DNA of 64,000 nucleotides from JABMPJ01 sp964345005 (lineage in GTDB: Bacteria; Verrucomicrobiota; Kiritimatiellia; UBA8416; JABMPJ01). A model generated the notes under the pieces. That model searched no databases. It was not told the origin of the DNA and saw nothing but the letters and a program-made list of their open reading frames with translations. Both the position numbers and the translations under genes were made by a program. The stretch covers positions 59,885 through 123,884 of the forward strand of contig CAYFPQ010000002.1 of assembly GCA_964345005.1 (NCBI GenBank), read 5' to 3'. Shown one piece after another: positions 55,931 through 64,000 of the stretch. The first letter of the stretch is position 1, and each line of letters opens with the position of its first letter.

Positions 55931-56125
55931 ATGGTTATGGACACACAGAGGAAGTACGTCTGCACGAAATGCGGTCATCGGGCTCAGTGGAAAAGTTTTG
56001 GTTTGTTCGTTCGCTGTCCAGAATGCGAAAGCGATGCGATTGCATGTGCAGAGATTTGGGACCGATTCGGCCCCGGATCGGCCAGGAAGGGCGAGCAGGA
56101 GCGAACAGACAGAGTCGAGAGGTAA
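55931..56125 (+). CDS. Small zinc-ribbon protein
   Basis: A 64-residue protein with CTKCGH at residue 11 and CPEC at 30, the four ligands of a zinc ribbon, followed by a basic tail. GAGGGGAA lies nine bases upstream of the ATG. It resembles small rubredoxin- or FmdB-like ribbons, but no specific family is evident. It precedes the TSP3/RHS genes on the same strand. Confidence 0.6.
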   Translation: MVMDTQRKYVCTKCGHRAQWKSFGLFVRCPECESDAIACAEIWDRFGPGSARKGEQERTDRVER

Positions 56126-56301
56126 CCAACCAAACAGACTGAGGCATGCGCCTGCGGTGACCCGCCTGGGTCACAGCCGTGGAGCTCGGACAGGGGGATA
56201 TAGGAGTCTTCTCTGATTTCCCCGAGTGCCACGTCCGCGATACTTGCGGCGACCCGTGGGCGAATGTCTCACTAAGGAAGATCCAGAGAGGGGGGCATAC
56301 C
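56126..56301 (+). other. Possible structured leader of the RHS operon
   Basis: The 176 bases before the TSP3 gene hold no convincing frame. A perfect seven-base hairpin, GTGACCC/GGGTCAC with a GCCT loop, lies at 56157-56174, and other GC-rich inverted segments follow. It does not match a riboswitch class I know. Confidence 0.3.
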
Positions 56302-56880
56302 ATGATAGGCATGAGAGAACTCGCGCTGCTGGCCATGCTGTCGGTCACAGTTGCCACTGTTCACGGCGGCAACATCGTCTACAGTTACGACTCCGTTAAC
56401 AGGCTCATCTCGGCGACCTATAACACAACCGGTAGCGTGGCAACTTTCGGGTTCAATGCGGCGGGTTCTGTTGTTTACGAGGGGAGTATTCGGGATACCG
56501 ACGGGGACGATATGCCAGACCAGTGGGAAATCGCCATGTTCGGCAGCATAACCGTCAGCGACGGGACCGGCGACTATGACGGCGACGGGATGTCGGACGC
56601 GTTCGAGTACATAACAGGCACGGACCCGGATAACGCCTCGTCCTACTTCTCGTTCAAATCAAACGGCGGTCTGTCCACCAGCCCCGGAACCAACGTTCTG
56701 GACTGGGCCAGCGCCAGCAACCGCACGTATCGCCTCGAATGGGCGACCAATCTGCTCGCGACCACCGATGTATTCACAACGCTTGCAACAGGCATCGCGG
56801 CTACCCCGCCGACCAATACGTATACCCACATTGTAACCAATTCAGTGAATTTCTATCGCATCACACAGGAGGACGAATAA
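56302..56880 (+). CDS. Secreted protein with YD repeat and TSP3 calcium repeats
   Basis: A 192-residue exported protein. After a signal peptide (about 1-20) comes one RHS-type YD repeat (IVYSYDSVNRLISATYN), then two thrombospondin type 3 repeats, DTDGDDMPDQWE and DYDGDGMSDAFEYITGTDPD, whose aspartates bind calcium. The last 70 residues (NRTYRLEWATNLL, FYRITQEDE) look like the C-terminal sorting or beta domain seen in PVC secreted proteins. GAGGGGGG precedes the ATG. Its stop overlaps the giant RHS gene by one base (TAATG), so the two are co-translated. Confidence 0.8.
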   Translation: MIGMRELALLAMLSVTVATVHGGNIVYSYDSVNRLISATYNTTGSVATFGFNAAGSVVYEGSIRDTDGDDMPDQWEIAMFGSITVSDGTGDYDGDGMSDAFEYITGTDPDNASSYFSFKSNGGLSTSPGTNVLDWASASNRTYRLEWATNLLATTDVFTTLATGIAATPPTNTYTHIVTNSVNFYRITQEDE

Positions 56881-59800
56881 TGCAGTGCATTCTAAAGACA
56901 ACACTGACCATCGCCATGCTCCTCCTGAGCTTCAACGCCACACTCCACGCCCAATGGGAGGAAGACCCCGAGCCGCCCGACGTGCCCGACATGCCCGCCG
57001 GTGGATCGACCAACAACGTCCTGCTCAGCACATCCGAGGGCACAACTGTCACCACGAACGAGACGGCCATTACGCCCGAGCTGTCCGCGCTGGCGCGCTC
57101 ATTGAAGCACGACCCCGCCTTGATCTACGAGTATGTGAAGAACCGCATCGACTACCTGCCCATCTTCTCGCTCAATATGGGAGCGCACGGCTGCTACGTA
57201 GCCCAGAAGGGAACCGAGTACGACATCAACGCACTGCTGATCGCACTCCTGCGCGAATCGGGCTATACCTGCCGGTACGGCTATGGGGCCGTACGCTATG
57301 CCCGTAGCGATCTCAGAGAATGGATATCCACCAAAGACTCCTGGATGGACAACTACCTCCGCCGCTGGGGTGGGTACTCCGGCGATGTCACCGGCGAATC
57401 GTCCAATGTCTACGCCTACCGACTCTGGACCGAAGTGAAGATAGATGACGACTGGTGCAGACTCGATCCCTGCATGAAGCGCTACCGCCGCGACAAGATC
57501 GACATTGCCTCCGCAATGAACCACAGCGCAACCAACCTGAGAAACACCGCCCTACAGGGGGCAACAACAGGCACCGCCGACGTGGGCGACCTGAACAGGA
57601 GCGGTCTGCGCGACGCCCTCGATACCTATACCACCAATCTACTCTCCTACCTCGAAACACATCTTCCCAACAGCGGAGTCGATGAGATATTCGGCCTTCC
57701 ACGCATCGTCCCTGAAACGATTACCTCACTCAGTACCAATCTGCCCGTGGCCTATTGGATCGATCCCCTCACGGCGGAGTCATTCGATCACCTCGCCGAG
57801 AGCAACATGTCAACCTTCCGGGTGAGGATCGGCACAATCGATCATACCTTCGACGCCTATGAACTGGCCGACCAGGCGCTGACGCTCACGTTCGATGCCC
57901 AGAACGCACCCGTTCTGAGTCTGGGAGGAGAAACCGTAACCAGCGGCTCGGCGCTTTCTTCCGGTAACAACGATCTTCAGCTCGATGTCCACGTCGCCCG
58001 AGATCCCCAGTGGGCCGACCAGACCCGCTATGACCGAAGCCGGACGTGTTCGGTTCATACCGATGGCGCCTACAGCCTGATGCACGCATTCAACAGCTCG
58101 GGTGCAGGGAATGTCAGGGCAGCGGCACGTCGCCTGGCGGATGCCGTCGACAGCGGAGATGAGAGAGAGAAGGAACTGGCCACGCTTGAACTGATGAACA
58201 TGTCCTACGTCCATCAACGCGACCGCAACTCCGAGATTATAGGGCCAATATGGAATGTAACGCAGTTCAGGTTGTACAAGTTCGGGGTTGTGGGAACGGA
58301 GGACAGCATGGTTGTCGACCTGCCCGGTGGCCGGTCGGCCACGCAGGCTCATACGAACGGTATCGTCACAGCCGACCCGACCAAGACCGCTTCCTTGATG
58401 GCCAGTATGCTTGAACAAGGAGTGATTGAGCAGTACCAACAGGTTGACAGTGTTTCAACTGTCGGATTGCTCGATCTGAATATAGACGACGGCGGACGGA
58501 CCTTTCTGGCCACCACCTCGACATGGAGTTACGTCAAGAGTCAGATCGAGACAAACTACTCCGCCTCGCTGATAACACAGATAGATACCGATCTGCAGAG
58601 CACGAATGCTGTCTACGTGCTGCCCGAAAGCGACGAACTGACGCGCAACGATTGGACGGGTGTCGGCTACGTGCGGATGCTCAACACATCGATGTCGATG
58701 ACCATCAGCGGGGGGCTGAGCGGTGGATACGGAACGGTATTGGCTTCGCTGGATGAAGAGCTCGGATTGTATCTTGCGGCCCTGGGCTCCGGCAACACCT
58801 CCGGTACTATCGACACCACGGGTGCCGATCCCGTCTCCCTTACCAGCGGGGCCTACCTCCTCGATAGAGACGACCTGATCCTGGCAAACGGCAAAGCGCC
58901 ACGGGGGCTGAGCTTCAGCCGCCACTACCGCAGCACCGGCAACCGCAATACGGGCGTACTCGGGCACGGCTGGCGGCACAGCTACCAGGGCAGCGCCCGT
59001 GAGACCACACGTCCGGGTCTGGGCTGGGGGGAGCGTACGCCCGCCGACGTTGTTGCGCAGGTCGTGCAGCATACCGTAATCAAAGACCTGCTGGAGGGGG
59101 ACCGCGACGCCACCGATTGGGCTATGGCCGCCGTGGTTACGAAATGGGCCATGGACCAGCTCACGCAGAACTGTGTCACCATCGAGATCGGTAATCGGGT
59201 ATGGGACTTCACCCGCCAGCCCGACGGCAGCTACAGTGCGCCTCCGGGAGTGACCGAGTCCCTTATCCTGACAAATAACGCCTACCGCCTTGTCGAGCGC
59301 TTCGGGACGGAATACCGGTTCAACACGAACGGACTCTTGACTTCCATCGTGGACAACGATGCGAATGCCCTGAGTCTCACATACGATAGCGCCACGAACC
59401 TGACAACCGTCACCGACTCCTACAGCCGCGCGCTCACCTTCAACTATGACAGCGGCTTCCTGACCAACGTCACCGACGGAACCGGCAGGAGCATTTCCTT
59501 TGGCTACAGCGCCACCAATCTGACCAGCTTTACGGATGCCGAAGGCCATGAGTGGAGCTACGGGTACGATGGCGAGAACAGGATGGACTCCATGACCGAT
59601 CCACTATCCACGGTCATTCTCAGCAATGTCTATAACGCCGTCGGCCACGTCGTCACGCAATACAACGGCGCAGCCTCAGAGTGGGTGTTCTACTGCGGCG
59701 ACTACCGAGGCGCGGAAGTCGATCCTCTGGCAGGGGAGACCGCCCACTGGTTCGACCGCGACGGCAGGAACCTCGGTACGCAGGATGCGGTCAGTAACCG

Positions 59801-62774
59801 CACCTACCGCTTCTACGATGCGCAGGGGCATGTCGTGAGCAACATCGACGGCAGAGGCCAAGTGACCGTCCTTCAGTGGGACGGCAACCATAACACGACC
59901 TGCAGGATCGACAAAGCAGGCAATCCGTGGAAACAGGAATTCGACGAGCAACACCGGCTTGTGAAGGCCATCGACCCGCTCGGGAACATAACCCGCTTCG
60001 GGTACGATGCGAACCACCATCTCACGAACACGGTCGATGCTCTCTCGAACAGCATTGCCCGGACCTATTACACGACCGGGAATGACAAGGGCCTGTTGCA
60101 CACCGTGACCGATCCAAACGACAACCTCACGACGTACACCTACACGTCGGGCAGCTACGGCATGCCCGAGACCATCACACGCACGGACGGCGGTACCGTC
60201 ACGAACACATGGAACGAGAGAGGTGACCTGCTCGTGAGCAAGGATGCTCTCGGCAACCCCACCACGCGAACGTATGACAAACGCCGACTGCTGATTTCGG
60301 TGACGGACGCACTCAGCAACAGCGTCAGCAACCAGTACAACGTCGTCGGCCTGAGAACGAAGGTCCTCGACAAGCTTAACCGTGAGACCGTGACAACCTG
60401 GACGCCGACCTACAAGGTGTCCACCGTGACTTATCCCGACTCCAGTGTGGTGAGCAACGCCTACGACTCGCGCGACCTGCTGGTCGCGGTGAAGGATGGT
60501 CGCGGCTTCGTCACAAGTAACCTCTATGACGCCGCCCGCCGCCGGATCGGGGTAATCGATCCACTCACCAACAGCGTGACCTTTGCGCTGAACGAGAATG
60601 GGGAAGTAACCGCCCGGACGAATGCCACCGGCCACATCACCCACTACGAGCGGGATGCGCTCGGACGCGTCACGAACGAGTGGGACAGTGTCGGCGGTCA
60701 GGTCCGGGAGAATATCTCCGTCTTCGATAACGCCGGTAGACTCATTGCTGTAACGAACGCGTTGGATCAGGGCACGCAGTATGTGCTCGACGGTCTCGGC
60801 AGGCGGATCGAGACGATCCGTGCCGATGGCGAGAGCGAATACTTCGTCTATGATCAGGCAGGCAACCTGTTGGCGTTTACGAACGGTGCCGGAGAAGCCG
60901 CGATGCAGTATGCGTATGACGGACAGAACAGAGTTACCAACGAAGTCAATGCGCTCGGGCATTCCCGGAGCTTCGCGTTCGATGCAGCGGGGAACCGCAC
61001 GAAGCGGATCGATGCCGACGGTAACGAGACGGAATACTTTTTTGACGGGATGAACAGGATCTACAGGATTGAGTATCCGAACTCAAGCGAAGCGCGATTC
61101 GAGTATGCCCCGTGGGGCGGGCTAACGCTTGCTTCCAATATCACGGCGGTAGTAACCTACGGTCATGACGCCATGAATCGAGTTGTCTCCATAACATCGG
61201 AAGTTGCCTCCGCGACCTCCGTGGTGAACTACGGGTACGATTACAACGGCAACCGCACCGCCCTGGAGTACCCCGGCGGTACGGATGTGGCGTTTCAGTA
61301 CGACGATGCCAACCGGCTCTCCGGGATTACCGGCGATCTTGGCGCTTATGGTTTCGATTGGGACGCCGCCGGTAGACTCACGGACATCGAGTACCCGAAC
61401 GGCGTGGATGCCGTTTACGCCCACGATGTCGCCGGACAGCTCACGAACTTCAGCTATGCGGGCGCGACAACATTCGTCGAGCGCGGCATCACGCGCGATC
61501 TGCTGGGGCGGAAGAGCGTGGAGAGCATCGAGGCGGGGCTGGAGGTCATACCCCCGGACACGCATCAGTTCCATCACAGTGACGAGGCGGACCGGCTCTA
61601 TCATGTGTCCCGGATGGACACCTACGAGTATCCCGAAGCGTGGCGCGATCTGAGGCCGGGGTATTCTCAGGACGGCAACGTCACGAACATCGTCGAGGGC
61701 TACAATGGGCAGAGCCTGACGCATACGCTGAGCTGGGATTACGGCAGCAGGCTGACGGCGTATAGTGGGGAGCTTTCCACGAATATGTGGGTGGGCACGC
61801 CGCCTGTTCCCGGCTCGCGCTATTTCGGGTACGACGCCCGGGGCAATCGTGTCTGGAGGTCTGTCACGGGCAACACCTCGCCCGTTCATGTTTTGGATCA
61901 TGCTGCTTCGCTGGCAAACGTGCTGGCGGAGTCGAAGAGTGACGGCACCGTGCTGCGCGTCTATCTCTGGGCTCCGGGCGTTGGCCTGCTCGCGCACAAG
62001 GATGTGAGCGGCAGCGGAACGAACCGCTACTACCATGCTGACGAGCTGGGCAGCACGCTGGCGATCACAGACGGCTCGGGTAGTGTGAGCGATGAGTTCT
62101 GCTACGCGCCTTACGGTGAACTGATCGGCAGGACGGGGAGCACGGTGACGCCTTATACGTTCGTTGGGCGGTATGGGGTGTATTGGGAGGACGGCCCGCT
62201 CTACCACATGAAAGCGCGGTATTATCATGCGGGGTTGAAGCGGTTCCTCTCCAAAGACCCGTTGGGCGTTCGAGGGCTTCTCGCACGACAGAAGATGGCG
62301 AACCTATATGCCTACGCAGCAGGGAACCCGCTGTTCTGGATTGATGTTCTCGGGTTGTGCGAAGATGGCATGGCATATATTCAAGGCTATATAGACGGCC
62401 TTCAGGATGCAGGATGGAATTTGTCCGATGTCTTGGATGTCATTAATGACAATGATCTTCGCATCGTCGATCCTGACGGTACATATGTCTTTGATGGTCA
62501 GGCATACCAAGCCGACCAGATGGGTAACATAGGCCCCGGCTACGCTGTGTCCGAAATCTATGGTCCAGCGGCAAGCGCATTTTCAATGATTATGGCCGAA
62601 ATCGTCTACAACTCGTCTCGCGAGGGCAATGACATAGAAACGGTCCTTCAGGATGCACTGGGCAGTTTCTACTACAACGGCATAGGTATTGGAGCACAGA
62701 TGAACGATGCTTTGGATGAGACCATGGACTATGTTGGTTCCTCACAGTTCTTTCTGGATAGCACTCCACCATAG
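56880..62774 (+). CDS. Giant transglutaminase-like/RHS repeat protein with variable tip
   Basis: A 1964-residue secreted protein. After a signal peptide (1-24) comes a transglutaminase-like domain (about 60-200) in which the usual catalytic cysteine position reads GTEYDINALLIALLRESGY, so it may be inactive. Next is a DUF6531-type segment near 650 (DPVSLTSGAYLLDRDDL) and dozens of YD repeats (about 830-1770). The RHS core ends PLYHMKARYYHAGLKRF, near 1780, then NPLFWIDVLGL (an altered NPLxxxDPxGL). A 139-residue C-terminal tip of lower GC, with no recognised domain, follows and may be a toxin. ATG at 56880 overlaps the previous stop. Confidence 0.93.
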   Translation: MQCILKTTLTIAMLLLSFNATLHAQWEEDPEPPDVPDMPAGGSTNNVLLSTSEGTTVTTNETAITPELSALARSLKHDPALIYEYVKNRIDYLPIFSLNMGAHGCYVAQKGTEYDINALLIALLRESGYTCRYGYGAVRYARSDLREWISTKDSWMDNYLRRWGGYSGDVTGESSNVYAYRLWTEVKIDDDWCRLDPCMKRYRRDKIDIASAMNHSATNLRNTALQGATTGTADVGDLNRSGLRDALDTYTTNLLSYLETHLPNSGVDEIFGLPRIVPETITSLSTNLPVAYWIDPLTAESFDHLAESNMSTFRVRIGTIDHTFDAYELADQALTLTFDAQNAPVLSLGGETVTSGSALSSGNNDLQLDVHVARDPQWADQTRYDRSRTCSVHTDGAYSLMHAFNSSGAGNVRAAARRLADAVDSGDEREKELATLELMNMSYVHQRDRNSEIIGPIWNVTQFRLYKFGVVGTEDSMVVDLPGGRSATQAHTNGIVTADPTKTASLMASMLEQGVIEQYQQVDSVSTVGLLDLNIDDGGRTFLATTSTWSYVKSQIETNYSASLITQIDTDLQSTNAVYVLPESDELTRNDWTGVGYVRMLNTSMSMTISGGLSGGYGTVLASLDEELGLYLAALGSGNTSGTIDTTGADPVSLTSGAYLLDRDDLILANGKAPRGLSFSRHYRSTGNRNTGVLGHGWRHSYQGSARETTRPGLGWGERTPADVVAQVVQHTVIKDLLEGDRDATDWAMAAVVTKWAMDQLTQNCVTIEIGNRVWDFTRQPDGSYSAPPGVTESLILTNNAYRLVERFGTEYRFNTNGLLTSIVDNDANALSLTYDSATNLTTVTDSYSRALTFNYDSGFLTNVTDGTGRSISFGYSATNLTSFTDAEGHEWSYGYDGENRMDSMTDPLSTVILSNVYNAVGHVVTQYNGAASEWVFYCGDYRGAEVDPLAGETAHWFDRDGRNLGTQDAVSNRTYRFYDAQGHVVSNIDGRGQVTVLQWDGNHNTTCRIDKAGNPWKQEFDEQHRLVKAIDPLGNITRFGYDANHHLTNTVDALSNSIARTYYTTGNDKGLLHTVTDPNDNLTTYTYTSGSYGMPETITRTDGGTVTNTWNERGDLLVSKDALGNPTTRTYDKRRLLISVTDALSNSVSNQYNVVGLRTKVLDKLNRETVTTWTPTYKVSTVTYPDSSVVSNAYDSRDLLVAVKDGRGFVTSNLYDAARRRIGVIDPLTNSVTFALNENGEVTARTNATGHITHYERDALGRVTNEWDSVGGQVRENISVFDNAGRLIAVTNALDQGTQYVLDGLGRRIETIRADGESEYFVYDQAGNLLAFTNGAGEAAMQYAYDGQNRVTNEVNALGHSRSFAFDAAGNRTKRIDADGNETEYFFDGMNRIYRIEYPNSSEARFEYAPWGGLTLASNITAVVTYGHDAMNRVVSITSEVASATSVVNYGYDYNGNRTALEYPGGTDVAFQYDDANRLSGITGDLGAYGFDWDAAGRLTDIEYPNGVDAVYAHDVAGQLTNFSYAGATTFVERGITRDLLGRKSVESIEAGLEVIPPDTHQFHHSDEADRLYHVSRMDTYEYPEAWRDLRPGYSQDGNVTNIVEGYNGQSLTHTLSWDYGSRLTAYSGELSTNMWVGTPPVPGSRYFGYDARGNRVWRSVTGNTSPVHVLDHAASLANVLAESKSDGTVLRVYLWAPGVGLLAHKDVSGSGTNRYYHADELGSTLAITDGSGSVSDEFCYAPYGELIGRTGSTVTPYTFVGRYGVYWEDGPLYHMKARYYHAGLKRFLSKDPLGVRGLLARQKMANLYAYAAGNPLFWIDVLGLCEDGMAYIQGYIDGLQDAGWNLSDVLDVINDNDLRIVDPDGTYVFDGQAYQADQMGNIGPGYAVSEIYGPAASAFSMIMAEIVYNSSREGNDIETVLQDALGSFYYNGIGIGAQMNDALDETMDYVGSSQFFLDSTPP

Positions 62775-62816
62775 GACCAAGATCAGAGCAACACTGACAG
62801 TGTCCCAAGTTGAAAG

Positions 62817-63314
62817 ATGAATACAATGAAGCGACGATGGGTTCTTCTGCTGGTTCTGATTTTACTTCCTTTCGCAGCTCTCACAGCGTTTAAGGTTGTT
62901 CAGCAGAGGGCAGTCCGAGCATGGGTAAACGATTCCAGATGTCTAGATCATGCTGAACTGGTGGAAGCATGCAGAGAAATGATCGACAAACGACAGATGT
63001 ATCGAAATGACAATGCACACTGGCCAGCGCACTACAGTGATATGGTCATCATTGATGAGCGAGTAGCGCCGTACAGCGATAAAATTCCTTCGGCGGTTCG
63101 AGAACTCACCCCCAGAAGCATTATGATAGACAACGAGTATGTCTTGTTGGATCTTCGAGACAAGATTCCGTTCACACGGCTCTGTATTCTCGGGTTCAAA
63201 GAAGGTGTACGCGAATTCGGGACATTCAAATATGTTGACGGTCTCTGGTTCTGGAACGGACATCGCAGAGAAGATCTCGGTCCGAGTTCTGCTATGCGCC
63301 GTATGGGGAGTTGA
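62817..63314 (+). CDS. Small membrane protein, candidate immunity to the first RHS tip
   Basis: A 165-residue protein with an N-terminal membrane anchor (WVLLLVLILLPFAALTAF) and a polar domain of unknown family (LVEACREMIDKRQMY, IMIDNEYVLLDLRDKI). ATG at 62826 is an alternative start. The last ten codons lie inside DNA that matches the RHS core in another frame (from 63284), so the original 3' end was replaced or fused by recombination. Position directly after the tip is the usual place of an immunity gene; that role is inference. Confidence 0.55.
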   Translation: MNTMKRRWVLLLVLILLPFAALTAFKVVQQRAVRAWVNDSRCLDHAELVEACREMIDKRQMYRNDNAHWPAHYSDMVIIDERVAPYSDKIPSAVRELTPRSIMIDNEYVLLDLRDKIPFTRLCILGFKEGVREFGTFKYVDGLWFWNGHRREDLGPSSAMRRMGS

Positions 63315-63886
63315 TCGGCAGGACTGGCTCGACGGATACGCCGTATACGTTTGTGGGACGGTATGGCGTGTATTGGGAAGACGGTCCGCTCTATCACATG
63401 AAGCATCGTTATTACCATGTGGGTCTCAAGCGGTGGCTGTGCGCTGATCCGATTGGGTTAAGGGGTGGGCCGAATCTGTATGCTTACGTGCGAGGTAATC
63501 CCTTGGCTTGGATCGACCCCTTTGGTCTACAGGCGAACATGCTGCCAGGTGCTGCGGAAGGTTTTGCCGAGGCGCTTGCGAATGCACTGGAAGCGTTCTC
63601 GAATTGGGGTGCTGATCAACTAGAACCAACACCAACACCATTGGAAGAGTACCTACAAGAGGTAGACAACATTGCTGCAAATACTCCGGCGGGGCAAGAG
63701 GTTACTATAGTAATAGAAATCGATGGTTTTGTGGAGCCTTGGGATGGAAACGCGAGCCTGACAGCTCAGCATTCCACTCTGATGGAATACACCGTAACAG
63801 TTACGGGCACACAGCAGTCTGCTCTACCCGACCCCGAGGACGAAGCAACTCCATCACAATCCACCCCCGCACCATTCAAGCCATAG
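63284..63886 (+). pseudogene. Displaced RHS core fragment with second C-terminal tip
   Basis: From GAG at 63284 the sequence encodes EFCYAPYGELIGRTGST and RYYHVGLKRW, closely matching the end of the giant RHS core, then DPIGLRGGPNLYAY and NPLAWIDPFGL, the canonical boundary. A new 118-residue tip follows, rich in acidic and low-complexity sequence (PTPTPLEEYLQE, ATPSQSTPAPFKP). There is no start codon or ribosome-binding site at its head. This is an orphan RHS tip cassette, silent unless recombined onto the main gene. Confidence 0.75.
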
Positions 63887-63909
63887 AAGACGAAAGGAGC
63901 TGAGAAATC

Positions 63910-64000
63910 ATGAATAGGATTCTACGGCGCGCAGCGAGCAACCTGCAGCTCAGCACTCTCTTGCTTCTTCTGTGCATGATGGAAGGATGCTCATGTCAAG
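63910..64000 (+). CDS. Lipoprotein, N-terminus only, candidate second immunity gene
   Basis: An ATG with AGGAG ten bases upstream opens a signal peptide ending in a lipobox (MMEGC), so the protein should be membrane anchored. The window ends after 30 codons. It sits directly after the orphan RHS tip, as an immunity gene would. Confidence 0.5.
   Translation, partial: MNRILRRAASNLQLSTLLLLLCMMEGCSCQ

Noticed and set aside
56126..56301. Cyclic-di-GMP or other known riboswitch
   Set aside because: No match to the conserved cores I could recall; only a short hairpin is certain.
58455..62228. Three long frames antisense to the RHS gene
   Set aside because: Repeats in the RHS gene keep one antisense frame open; the translations are themselves repetitive and not protein-like.

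Overview
The window looks like a chromosomal segment of a Gram-negative, GC-rich bacterium (close to 58-60% GC by eye). Outer-membrane and envelope functions (Lgt, many lipobox lipoproteins, an ADP-heptose-type GT9, an ExbD-like lipoprotein, a Do protease) sit beside a GldA/F/G-DUF4340 transporter operon, PocR-AraC regulation, a very large transglutaminase-like/RHS protein, TSP3 repeats and the anaerobic enzyme Hcp. This mix suggests the PVC group, perhaps Kiritimatiellota or Verrucomicrobiota, living at low oxygen. The assignment is inferred from gene content only; no rRNA or tRNA is visible.

Layout. 0-5 kb: a caspase-like protease cut by the window edge, a histidine kinase/sigma-54 response-regulator pair, and a PocR-AraC regulator. 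4.7-8.7 kb: mutY, a Gfo/Idh/MocA oxidoreductase, and the coupled pyrimidine salvage genes pdp-cdd. 8.7-16.7 kb: a DUF4143 ATPase and a long leftward run of small, mostly overlapping genes for membrane proteins and lipoproteins (SdpI, DUF1648, two DUF2007, two STN-like, RDD, DUF4019) around a DUF1016 nuclease. This is the most novel-looking accessory block. 16.7-18.7 kb: gene remnants (M56 peptidase, a LamG-like C-terminus) and a toxin-antitoxin pair. 18.8-20.7 kb: two convergent GT2 glycosyltransferases around an inverted repeat. 20.9-27.1 kb: an ExbD-like lipoprotein, purL, a Fic protein with an elaborate operator region, and a class I amidotransferase. 27.3-33.2 kb: a glycan operon (GT4, methyltransferase, flippase) overlapping a Ser/Thr kinase tail to tail. 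33.4-36 kb: lgt, an RluA-type synthase and a family 4 UDG, coupled by 4-base overlaps. 36-42.6 kb: two more PIN toxin-antitoxin pairs, a GspG-like lipoprotein, a truncated four-helix-bundle gene, the Do protease, uvrC and GT9. 42.7-50.4 kb: DUF2851, then the five-gene ABC/Gld-like operon. 50.5-55.5 kb: a deoxyribosyltransferase-like and deoxyhypusine-synthase-like pair, a ferredoxin, hcp, and a divergent Crp/Fnr regulator with an FNR-type box between. 55.5-64 kb: a ribbon-helix-helix orphan, a zinc ribbon, a TSP3/YD protein, a roughly 1964-residue RHS protein, then a displaced second RHS tip with small membrane or lipoprotein genes between and after the tips.

Intergenic DNA carries at least five small repeat classes, several of them placed against start codons. 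Several accessory genes have promoters whose -10 box lies so close to the start codon that the transcripts should be leaderless. No stretch much over 300 bases lacks a gene or remnant.
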